Shown here one piece after another: positions 25,759-32,899 of a stretch of 64,000 nucleotides of DNA. This DNA is from CAWJFJ01 sp963800065 (lineage in GTDB: Bacteria > Actinomycetota > Acidimicrobiia > Acidimicrobiales > UBA8190). Position 1 is the stretch's first letter, and each line of letters opens with the position of its first letter. The stretch spans positions 620,001 to 684,000 of the forward strand of contig CAWCZO010000008.1 of NCBI GenBank assembly GCA_963800065.1, given 5' to 3'. The notes beneath the pieces are model-generated. The model was given only the letters and a program-made list of their open reading frames with translations, was not told where the DNA came from and did not search any database. The position numbers and the translations under genes are program-made.

Positions 25759-25790
25759 GCAAAGGAAGAGGGGGAGGGGAAGGAGAACGG
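25735..25790 (-). promoter_or_regulatory. G-poor, pyrimidine-rich tract after the dehydrogenase: candidate Rho-dependent terminator
   Basis: Read on the minus strand, the 50-odd bases after the dehydrogenase stop are almost all C and T with very few G. RNA of this kind is the classic loading site for Rho. No stable hairpin is present. The tract also overlaps the promoter of the next gene. Confidence 0.4.
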
Positions 25791-26780
25791 CTAGTGCCGG
25801 TGGCGCAGCCGGGAAAGGACGTCAGGATTGACGACGTTGGTGGGGGCGCCGTCGGCGAAGGAAATGATCTGATCGAAGACGTCGGAGAACTGGACCTCCC
25901 ATTCCTCACGCGTGACGTAGCCGATGTGCGGGGTGCAGATGACGTTGGCCATCGTGAGGAGAGGATGGTCGGTGTCGTGGAGGGGCTCGTCCTCGAAGAC
26001 GTCGACGGCCGCCAGGCCGGGACGCCCGGCCCGGAGGGCCTCGACCAGGGCGCCCGGGGCGATCAGGGCGGCCCGGCTGGTGTTCACGAGCAGGGCGGTG
26101 GGCTTCATGAGGGCCAGGTCGTCGGCGGTGACGATGCCCCGGGTGGCCTCGACGAGGCGGATGTGGAGACAGACGACGTCGGCCGAGGAGAAGAAGGCCT
26201 CCCTGCTCCCGGCGGTGGCGTAGCCGTCGGCGCGTGCCTCGGCCAGCGCCGGGGGACGGGCCCAGACGAGCACCGGCATGCCGAAGGCGCGGCCGTAACC
26301 GGCGACGAGCTTGCCGATCCGGCCGTAGCCGTAGACACCGAGGGTCTTGCCGGCGAGGGTTGCGCCGACGCCCATCTGCCAGGCGCCCGCTTTGAGCGAG
26401 GCCACCTGTTGGGGGATCTGCCGGACGGCCGCCACCACCAGACCCCAGGTCAGTTCGGCGGTGGCGACCGACGGCGAGCCGGCATGGAGGTCCGATGAGA
26501 CGACGATCCCCAGCCGGGTACAGGTGTCGACGTCGATGTGCGGGTAGACGCTGCGTTGGCTGATCAGGCGGAGGGCGGGGAGTTGCTCGAGTAGGTCGGT
26601 GCGGATCTCCGTCCGCTCGCGGATCAAGACCAGGGCCTCGGTGTCGCGTAGACGGACGGCCAGGGCGTCGGTGTCCTGGAGATGGTCGTTCCAGACCATG
26701 ACGTCGTGGTCCGCCAGCTTGTCGAAGCAGGCCAGAGTCCGGAGGGTGTCGAAATAGTCGTCGAGGATGGTGATCTTCAC
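25791..26780 (-). CDS. D-isomer-specific 2-hydroxyacid dehydrogenase, NAD-dependent
   Basis: 329 residues, normal length. Start GTG at 26780, just before the family's first strand KITILDDYFD. The nucleotide-binding domain shows GKTLGVYGYGRIGKLVAGYG, the G-x-G-x-x-G loop. The catalytic Arg is in LLVNTSRAALI, the Glu in VDVFEDEPLH and the His in VICTPHIGYV. It most resembles D-3-phosphoglycerate-dehydrogenase-like enzymes without the C-terminal ACT domain, so the substrate is probably a 2-hydroxy/2-oxo acid pair that cannot be named. It is followed by a G-poor tract that may end transcription. The truncated methyltransferase lies seven bases upstream. Confidence 0.92.
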   Translation of the reverse strand: MKITILDDYFDTLRTLACFDKLADHDVMVWNDHLQDTDALAVRLRDTEALVLIRERTEIRTDLLEQLPALRLISQRSVYPHIDVDTCTRLGIVVSSDLHAGSPSVATAELTWGLVVAAVRQIPQQVASLKAGAWQMGVGATLAGKTLGVYGYGRIGKLVAGYGRAFGMPVLVWARPPALAEARADGYATAGSREAFFSSADVVCLHIRLVEATRGIVTADDLALMKPTALLVNTSRAALIAPGALVEALRAGRPGLAAVDVFEDEPLHDTDHPLLTMANVICTPHIGYVTREEWEVQFSDVFDQIISFADGAPTNVVNPDVLSRLRHRH

Positions 26781-26787
26781 GGCGGGG

Positions 26788-27270
26788 TCAGTCCGATCGA
26801 CGGGCTTCGATGAGGAAGCGCTGAGAGTGGGCGACGAAGGAACCCTGGGCCTCGATCCGGTGGTGGAGGGCGGCCAGCCGGTGACGGTAGCGGTCGATGG
26901 AGAAGCCGGGGAGGGTCCAGACGACCTTTCGGAGGAAGTGGACGACGGCGGAGATGTCGAAGAACTCCGCCCGCAGGGTCGCCTCCCGGAGATCCACGAC
27001 GTCGAGACCGGCGGTGGCCGCATCGGTGGCCGCACTCTGTGCGCTTCGTCGTTCGCTCACCGGTTGGGGACCCATGATGAGGTCGGTGAGCTCGCGCATC
27101 GAGCCCGCCCCGACATGTTGGGCCAGATAGGTGCCGCCCGATCGGAGGACGCGCCGCACCTCGGCCCAGTCGGTGGTGACCGGATGCCGGCTGACGACCA
27201 GGTCGAAACAGGACTTGGCGAAGGGGAGACCGTCGCCCTCGGCCAGGAGGTCCTCGAACGACGAGGTCAC
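26788..27270 (-). pseudogene. SAM-dependent methyltransferase lacking its N-terminal half
   Basis: About 160 residues. The frame begins GTG-TSSFEDLLAEGDGLPFAK and contains methyltransferase motifs II to post-III (FDLVVSRHPVTTDWAEVRRV, LRSGGTYLAQHVGAGSMREL). The glycine-rich SAM-binding motif I that belongs about 50-80 residues earlier is absent. An in-frame stop precedes the GTG by two codons, and the chorismate mutase gene ends 47 bases upstream. The gene has therefore probably lost its 5' part by deletion, and the product is unlikely to bind SAM. It could alternatively be a repurposed fragment, since the remaining sequence is undamaged. Confidence 0.65.
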
Positions 27271-27317
27271 GGGGGATCAGGCCGGACCGTTGCCGGGCCG
27301 GTCCCCGCGTTCCCGGG

Positions 27318-27617
27318 TCACCCGTCGGGGCCCAACTGCTCGACTTCGAGAAGGGTGAAGGCGTCGATGACGGACCGGAGGACCTGGCGGGCGATGCGGG
27401 GGTCGAGCCCGCCGTCGGCGGCGATGGCCCCGATGTTCTCGAGCATCCGCTCCTCGCGGGGACGGTCGACGACCTTCATCCCGTGGGCGCGTTTGAAGCG
27501 GATGACCTCGGCGATGAGCGAGGCGCGTTCGGTGAGGACGTCGACGAGGCGCCGGTCGACGAGATCGAGTCGTTCCCTGATGGCCTCCAAGTCCTTCGGC
27601 CCGGCACTGTCGGTCAC
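27318..27617 (-). CDS. Chorismate mutase, AroQ type
   Basis: 99 residues, the size of a monofunctional AroQ domain. All-helical with the known active-site pattern: EAIRERLDLVDRRLVDVLTE (Arg of helix 1), IRFKRAHGMKVVDRPREERM (Lys and Arg), followed by a C-terminal helix. It converts chorismate to prephenate at the branch to phenylalanine and tyrosine in the cytoplasm. No signal peptide is present, so it is not the secreted type. GTG start at 27617. It lies alone between the nitronate monooxygenase gene and the truncated methyltransferase. Confidence 0.92.
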   Translation of the reverse strand: MTDSAGPKDLEAIRERLDLVDRRLVDVLTERASLIAEVIRFKRAHGMKVVDRPREERMLENIGAIAADGGLDPRIARQVLRSVIDAFTLLEVEQLGPDG

Positions 27618-27754
27618 GCATTCATCATGGTCGCCCCCGGCCACGACCGGGTGGAACCGGCTCAAGCTCCGATGTCGCCGTGTCGAAGAGACGTAGGAAC
27701 GTGAGGACCCGCCGGTCCACGACCTCCGCAGCCGGACGCGGGGGTCGTGGCGCG

Positions 27755-28873
27755 TCAGACCTTGGCTGTGTCGGCCAGGCGGTCGACCACCTCGACGTAC
27801 TCCTCGACGAGCTCGTAGATGACGTCGCGGGCTTTGCGGACCCGGGTGGCCCGGCCGATGATCTGGCCGCAGGGGTTGAAGGCGACGTCCTTCGACTGGG
27901 CCGGGTAGCGGTGGCCCGAGCCGACGGCGTCGATGGCCACCATCATCTGGAGCGGCATCGGGAGGGGGTCGGGGGTGTCCTGGCGACCCCAGGCCTCGGT
28001 CCAGTCGTTCTTGAGCATGCGGCAGGGTTTCCCGGTGTAGGACTTCGAGCGGATCGTGTCGGAGGACTTGGCGTCGAGTAGGGACTTGAGCTGTCCCGGT
28101 GGTGTCTCGGCCTCCTCCACCGTGAGCCAGAGGGTGCCCGTCCAGACACCCTGGGCGCCCATGGCCAGGGCGGCCACGATCTGGCGTCCCGTGCCCACTC
28201 CGCCGGCGGCCAGGACGGGGAGGGGGGCGACGGCGTCGATGACCTCGGGCCAGAGAACCAGGGAGCCGATCTCGCCGGTGTGACCGCCGCCCTCGGTGCC
28301 CTGGCAGACGATGAAGTCGAGTCCGGCCTCCTTGTGGTGAAGCGCATGCTTGACCGAGCCGGCCAGCGCGCCGATGAGACGGCCCGAGGCCTGGACCTGG
28401 GCGATGACGTCGGAGGGGGGGGTGCCGAGGGCGTTGGCGATGAGGCGGACCTTGTCGTGGCGGAGGGCGGCGGCCAGAAGAGGCTTGCCGGTGGCCTCGG
28501 TCCATCCCATCATTCCCGAGCGCTTCTGGTCGGGAGGGGTTTCGGGGATGCCGTGCTCCTCCAGGATGCGACGGGCGAAGCGGCGGTGGTCGTCGGGGAC
28601 CATGGAGGTGAGCTGGGCCTCGAGCTTCACCGGGTCGAGCTCGCCCATGCCCTCGTACTTGCCGGGGATGACGATGTCGACGCCGTAGGGGGCGTCGGGG
28701 CAGTGCTCGTCCAGCCAGTTGAGCTCGATCTCCAGCTCCTCGGGTGAGAAGCCGATGGCGCCGAGGACGCCGAAGCCGCCGGCGTTGGACACCGCCGCCA
28801 CCACGTCGCGGCAGTGGGTGAAGGCGAAGATGGGGAACTCGATTCCGAGGCGCTCGGCGATCGGGGTGCGCAC
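27755..28873 (-). CDS. Nitronate monooxygenase / NADPH-dependent flavin oxidoreductase
   Basis: 372 residues with the FMN-binding TIM barrel of the 2-nitropropane dioxygenase family. N-terminus RLGIEFPIFAFTHCRDVVAA; phosphate-binding loop VLAAGGVGTGRQIVAALAMG; substrate-side segment IVCQGTEGGGHTGE with the catalytic-type His. In this family the enzyme oxidises alkyl nitronates or acts as a general enoyl/quinone reductase; several actinobacterial members of this subgroup have unknown substrates. It is preceded by CAGGAG and a triplicated 13-bp leader repeat. It lies downstream of, and on the same strand as, the TetR gene at 28967-29578, so they are probably co-regulated. Confidence 0.92.
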   Translation of the reverse strand: MRTPIAERLGIEFPIFAFTHCRDVVAAVSNAGGFGVLGAIGFSPEELEIELNWLDEHCPDAPYGVDIVIPGKYEGMGELDPVKLEAQLTSMVPDDHRRFARRILEEHGIPETPPDQKRSGMMGWTEATGKPLLAAALRHDKVRLIANALGTPPSDVIAQVQASGRLIGALAGSVKHALHHKEAGLDFIVCQGTEGGGHTGEIGSLVLWPEVIDAVAPLPVLAAGGVGTGRQIVAALAMGAQGVWTGTLWLTVEEAETPPGQLKSLLDAKSSDTIRSKSYTGKPCRMLKNDWTEAWGRQDTPDPLPMPLQMMVAIDAVGSGHRYPAQSKDVAFNPCGQIIGRATRVRKARDVIYELVEEYVEVVDRLADTAKV

Positions 28874-28884
28874 GTGGATTCTCC

Positions 28885-28923
28885 TGTCTGTGTGTTCTGT
28901 CTGTGTGTTCTGTCTGTGTGTTC
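28885..28923. repeat. Three perfect 13-bp tandem repeats in the leader of the nitronate monooxygenase gene
   Basis: TGTCTGTGTGTTC occurs three times head to tail, immediately upstream of the ribosome binding site. In the transcript (minus strand) it reads as an A/C-rich, unstructured leader. Confidence 0.9.
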
Positions 28924-28966
28924 GGCCTGTGGGAAAGAGCGGTGGGTGGGTGGAGCGGTGTGGGTC

Positions 28967-29578
28967 TTAGGTCGGTGAGTGGACCTCGACGTCGAGGACA
29001 CGGCCGAGGGCGGCGGTGACGGCGTCGGCGGACAGGGCGCCGGGGTCGATGCGGTGCTGCATCTCCAGTCCCACCACCAGGGCGCGGAAGACGGTGGCCA
29101 GGGTGTCGGGGGAGGCGACCGGTTCGATGATGCCGTCGGCGATCCAGGCCGCGAAACCGCGGGCCATGCGGGCGTGGGCCTCGGTGGCCCGGAGGCGCAG
29201 GGCGGCGGCCACCTCGGGGTCGCGCGCGGCACGGAGTCCGAGCTCCTGCTCGAGGAGGAGGAGGCGTCGGGTCTCCTCCGAGGGGTGGGCGATCAGGTTG
29301 ACCGCCACCGCCCGGAGGCGGTCAGCGACGTCGGAGGCCAGTTCGAACTCGGCGGCGATGACGGTGACGAGGGACTGCTCCCATTCGTCGAGCAGCGCCA
29401 GGAGCATCCCCTGCTTGGAGCCGAAGTGGTCGTAGACCGCCCCCGAGGTCCGCCCCGCCGCCTCGGCCACGACGTCGACCGAGACGGCGTCGATGCCGTG
29501 CTCGGCGAAGAGCTGGGCGGCGGCCGAGAGGAGCCGGTCGCGGGTGTCCGCCCGGCGTTCCTGCTGGGTCCGGGCCAT
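28967..29578 (-). CDS. TetR-family transcriptional regulator
   Basis: 203 residues. The ATG at 29578 is fixed by a near-perfect GGAGGT four bases upstream. DNA-binding domain: RRADTRDRLLSAAAQLFAEH, then VVAEAAGRTSGAVYDHFGSK. The C-terminal domain has LLLLEQELGLRAARDPEVAA and LATVFRALVVGLEMQHRIDP, typical of lipid- or acyl-CoA-responsive members, though no ligand can be named. It is divergent from the glutamate decarboxylase gene, with a large inverted repeat between them, and followed on the same strand by the nitronate monooxygenase gene. It likely represses itself and one or both neighbours. Confidence 0.92.
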   Translation of the reverse strand: MARTQQERRADTRDRLLSAAAQLFAEHGIDAVSVDVVAEAAGRTSGAVYDHFGSKQGMLLALLDEWEQSLVTVIAAEFELASDVADRLRAVAVNLIAHPSEETRRLLLLEQELGLRAARDPEVAAALRLRATEAHARMARGFAAWIADGIIEPVASPDTLATVFRALVVGLEMQHRIDPGALSADAVTAALGRVLDVEVHSPT

Positions 29579-29608
29579 TCCACCTCCGTCGGTGATCGTG
29601 CCGCCGGC

Positions 29609-29676
29609 GGCGCCCGCCGGCAAGTTGCGTAGGGAATCCTATGTAGATAGCGGGGCCTACGCAACGGCGGGCGCCG
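29609..29676. promoter_or_regulatory. Inverted-repeat operator between the TetR and gadB genes
   Basis: GTTGCGTAGG (29624-29633) and CCTACGCAAC (29656-29665) are perfect inverted copies with 22 bases between. A second nested pair, CGGCGCCCGCC on the left and GGCGGGCGCCG on the right, flanks them. The position in a 127-base divergent region is ideal for a TetR operator controlling both genes. Confidence 0.7.
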
Positions 29677-29705
29677 TACGGTGACGGCAGAAAGAGAGGT
29701 GCCCC

Positions 29706-31090
29706 ATGGCCCTGCACACGCACGATCCGGCGGAGCCCGACGACGACCTCGTCAGCATCCGGCCGCAGTTCACCCAGTCGGGCCTGGTGGGTGCCGTGCC
29801 ACGGCTGCGGCTCCCGGAGAAGGGGATGCCTGCCTCGATCGCCTACCAGGTGGTGCACGACGAGCTCATCCTCGACGGCGCCGTACGCCTCAACCTGGCC
29901 ACCTTCGTGACGACGTGGATGGAGCCGGAGGCCGAGCTGCTCTTCGCCGAGTGTGCCGCCAAGAACATGATCGACAAGGACGAGTACCCGCAGACGGCCG
30001 AGCTGGAGCGACGGTGCGTGAACATGATCGCCCACCTGTGGCACGCCCCCGAGGACGGCGCCGCCACGGGTTGCTCGACCACGGGATCGAGCGAGGCCTG
30101 CATGCTGGCGGGACTGGCCCTGCTGCACCGGTGGAGGAAGCGGGACCGTCCGGCCGGGCCGGCGCGGCCGAACCTCGTGCTGGGGGCCAACGCCCAGGTG
30201 TGCTGGGAGAAGTTCTGCCGCTACTTCGACGTTGAGGCGAGGCTCGTCCCTGTCAGCGCGGCGGCCCCGTACCTCACGGCCGAGACCGCCGTGGAACACT
30301 GCGACGCCGACACCATCGGCGTGGTCGCCATCCTGGGGTCGACCTACGACGGGAGCTACGAGCCGGTGAAGGAGATCGCCGCCGCCCTCGACGAGCTGGA
30401 GTCCGGCCAAGGGATCGACGTTCCCGTCCATGTCGACGCCGCGTCGGGAGGGTTCATCGCCCCTTTCCTCGATCCCGACCTGGAGTGGGACTTCCGCCTC
30501 GAGCGGGTCCGGTCCATCAACGCCTCGGGACACAAATTCGGGCTCGTCTACCCCGGGGTGGGGTGGGCGCTGTGGCGGGACGCCTCGGCTCTGCCCGAGG
30601 AGCTCGTGTTCGAGGTCGACTACCTCGGTGGGGAGATGCCCACCTTCACCTTGAACTTCTCCCGGCCCGGGGCGCAGGTGGTCGGGCAGTACTACAACTT
30701 CCTGCGGCTCGGGACCGAGGGGTACCGCGCCGTGCAGGATGCCAGCCGGAAGACGGCGATGTGGTTGGCGGGGGCCATCGAGGAGCTGGGCCCCTTCACC
30801 TTGTTGTCGCGCGGGGAGACATACCGGCGTTCGCCTTCCGTCTGAAAGAGCCGGGCGGCTACAGCGTCTACGACCTCTCCGACGAGGTGAGGACGCGTGG
30901 CTGGATCGTCCCCGCCTACACGATGCCCCCGGCCATCGAGGAGACCGCCGTGCTGCGGGTGGTGGTGCGCAATGGGTTCAGCCGGGACATGGCTGTGCTG
31001 TTCCTGGCCGACCTGAAGGCCGCCGCCGACCGGCTGGCGCGCCGCGGCGGCGGGATCTCCGACGAGCAACGGACCGGATTCCATCACTGA
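29706..31090 (+). pseudogene. gadB: Glutamate decarboxylase, with one frameshift near the C-terminus
   Basis: The first frame (29706-30845) encodes 379 residues of a PLP-dependent glutamate decarboxylase: STTGSSEACMLAGLALLHRW, VHVDAASGGFIAPFLDPDLE, and the PLP lysine in SINASGHKFGLVYPGVGW. The last 90 residues (IPAFAFRLKEPGGYSVYDLS to RTGFHH) lie in another frame from about 30820. Restoring one G in the four-G run 30813-30816 joins them into a full-length protein of about 461 residues, ending with the HH of bacterial GadB. The enzyme converts glutamate to GABA and CO2, using up a proton (acid resistance, GABA shunt). An aldehyde dehydrogenase is four genes downstream. The shift may be a sequencing error. 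ATG with GAGAGAGGTG upstream. Confidence 0.85.
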
Positions 31091-31184
31091 CGTCGGGGGG
31101 TTGGGCGGCGGGCCGGCGTGGGATACTGCGCCCCGTCGGGCCCGGCGCGGCGCAGGAGCCGCGCCCCGGTAGATCGGAGCCGCC

Positions 31185-32015
31185 GTGTTCAGGACGTCCC
31201 CCGTCGTGGCCGAGGACGAGTGGCACCTCGATCTCGAGGTCGAGGACCACGTGGCCGTGCTGACCCTCAACAACCCCGAGAAGCTCAACGCCTGGAGCTG
31301 GGAGTCGACCCGTCAGCTGGGAGCGCGGGCCGACCAGATCCGCTTCGACGAGCGGGTGCGGGCCGTGGTGGTGCGCGGGGAGGGCCGTGCCTTCTGCGCC
31401 GGGATCGACCTCGGGATGCCCGAGGACCGGGTCACCGGTCGGTCGCCGGCCGAGAAGGCGCGCAATTACTACGAGGGGATCCGCTGGGCCCATGAACGCT
31501 TCAAGGTCTTCGCCGAGCTCCCGCAGCCGGTGGTGGCCGCCGTCCAGGGGTACTGCCTCGGCTTCGGCTTCGAGCTGGTGCTGATGGCCGACATCCGGAT
31601 CGCCGCCGAGGACGCCGTCTTCGCCCTGCCCGAAGCCCAGGTGGGAGTGAGCATCGACGCCGGTGGCGACCTGCGGCTGGCCCACGAGGTGGGGGCCGGC
31701 TGGGCCAAGCTCCTGGCCTTCACGGGGCGGCGGATCGACGCCCGGACGGCCGAGCGGATAGGGATCGTCCAGGAGGTGACGTCCACCGACGAGCTCAGGG
31801 CCACGGCCATGGCCGTGGCCGGCGAGATCGCCGCCAACGCACCGCTGGCCGTGCAGAGCATCAAGCGGACCGTCGACTCCTTCGCCTACCGGGGGATGAC
31901 CGAGGCGATGCGGTTCGCCGCCATGAGCGCGTCGATCGAGTTCGTCTCCGACGACATGCCGGCCGGGTACGCGGCGAAGGCGGCCAAGAGACCCGTCGTC
32001 TTCGAGGGGAAGTAG
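31185..32015 (+). CDS. Enoyl-CoA hydratase/isomerase (crotonase family)
   Basis: 276 residues, full length. Oxyanion hole segments: GRAFCAGIDLGMP and VQGYCLGFGFELVLMADIRI. The region of the catalytic Glu residues reads FALPEAQVGVSIDAGGDLRL; the usual P-G-x-G-G-T-Q-R-L is changed to D-A-G-G-D-L-R-L, pointing to an isomerase or variant hydratase rather than the housekeeping FadB type. Acts on acyl-CoA esters in the cytoplasm. GTG at 31185. Only five bases separate it from the SDR gene, so the two form an operon with the MFS gene. Confidence 0.9.
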   Translation: MFRTSPVVAEDEWHLDLEVEDHVAVLTLNNPEKLNAWSWESTRQLGARADQIRFDERVRAVVVRGEGRAFCAGIDLGMPEDRVTGRSPAEKARNYYEGIRWAHERFKVFAELPQPVVAAVQGYCLGFGFELVLMADIRIAAEDAVFALPEAQVGVSIDAGGDLRLAHEVGAGWAKLLAFTGRRIDARTAERIGIVQEVTSTDELRATAMAVAGEIAANAPLAVQSIKRTVDSFAYRGMTEAMRFAAMSASIEFVSDDMPAGYAAKAAKRPVVFEGK

Positions 32016-32020
32016 GCGGG

Positions 32021-32899
32021 GTGGCGCTGCCAGAACCGCCCCCGGCGGGGACGACCATGCTCCCGGGGGGGACCTTCGACGGCACCACCGTGATCGTCAC
32101 CGGGGGCGGGACCGGTCTGGGCAAGGCCGTCGCCGTGGAGTTCGCCCGGCTGGGGGCGTCGGTGGGGATCGTGTCACGACGGCCGGAGCACCGTGAGTCC
32201 GGGGTGGCCGCCGTCGTGGCCGTCGGGGGCCGGGCCGCCGCCGCCGAGGCCGACATCCGTGACGCCGCCCAGGTCGCCTCGGCCTTCGACGTGGTGGAGG
32301 AGGCTCTGGGTCCGGTCCGGGTGCTCGTGAACAACGCCGCCGCCAACTTCCCGGTGCCGGCCGAGGACCTCTCGCCCAACGGCTGGCGGGCGGTCACCCA
32401 GATCGTCCTGGACGGCACCTTCTTCTGCTCCCAGGAGTTCTTCCGGCGCTGCGCGGCGGCCGGAGAGCCGGGGGCGGTGTGCAACATCTTGGCCACCCAG
32501 TCCTTCACCGGGGGACCGGGGATGGCCCACACCGCCGCCGCCAAGGCGGGGGTGGGGAACCTCACCAAGACCCTGGCCGTCGAATGGGCCCCCCGGGGTG
32601 TGCGGGTGAACGCCCTGGCGCCGGGGCTGTTCCCCCACGAGGACATGCGGGCCGACCTGCAGGCCCTGCGGACCCAGGGCGAGGACGTCGACGCCCGGCG
32701 CTCCCCGGCCGGGCGGCTCGGCCGGCTGCACGAATTGGGCTGGGCCGTGACCTGGTTGTGCTCACCGTTCGCCGCCTTCGTGACCGGGCACACCCTGGTG
32801 GTCGACGGGGCCAACTGGCTGCGCCGGGACTTCGTGATGCCCGAATTCGTCCCCGTGCGGGAGCAGATCGGAAAAGTGCTGGGCGAACGGGGCGGATGA
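32021..32899 (+). CDS. Short-chain dehydrogenase, 2,4-dienoyl-CoA reductase-like
   Basis: 292 residues. Cofactor loop VIVTGGGTGLGKAVAVEFAR (TGxxxGxG) and VLVNNAAANFPVPAEDL (NNAA) are present. The active-site region reads ILATQSFTGGPGMAHTAAAK: the lysine is conserved but the YxxxK tyrosine is replaced (H-T-A-A-A-K). Loss of that tyrosine is a feature of eukaryotic-type 2,4-dienoyl-CoA reductases, which use Asp and Lys instead. The neighbouring crotonase supports a role in unsaturated acyl-CoA breakdown; the precise substrate is inference. GTG start at 32021. The stop overlaps the next ATG (ATGA). Confidence 0.87.
   Translation: MALPEPPPAGTTMLPGGTFDGTTVIVTGGGTGLGKAVAVEFARLGASVGIVSRRPEHRESGVAAVVAVGGRAAAAEADIRDAAQVASAFDVVEEALGPVRVLVNNAAANFPVPAEDLSPNGWRAVTQIVLDGTFFCSQEFFRRCAAAGEPGAVCNILATQSFTGGPGMAHTAAAKAGVGNLTKTLAVEWAPRGVRVNALAPGLFPHEDMRADLQALRTQGEDVDARRSPAGRLGRLHELGWAVTWLCSPFAAFVTGHTLVVDGANWLRRDFVMPEFVPVREQIGKVLGERGG

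Noticed and set aside
28885..28923. CRISPR-like array
   Set aside because: The 13-bp units abut with no spacers; no cas gene is near. No CRISPR array was found anywhere in the window.
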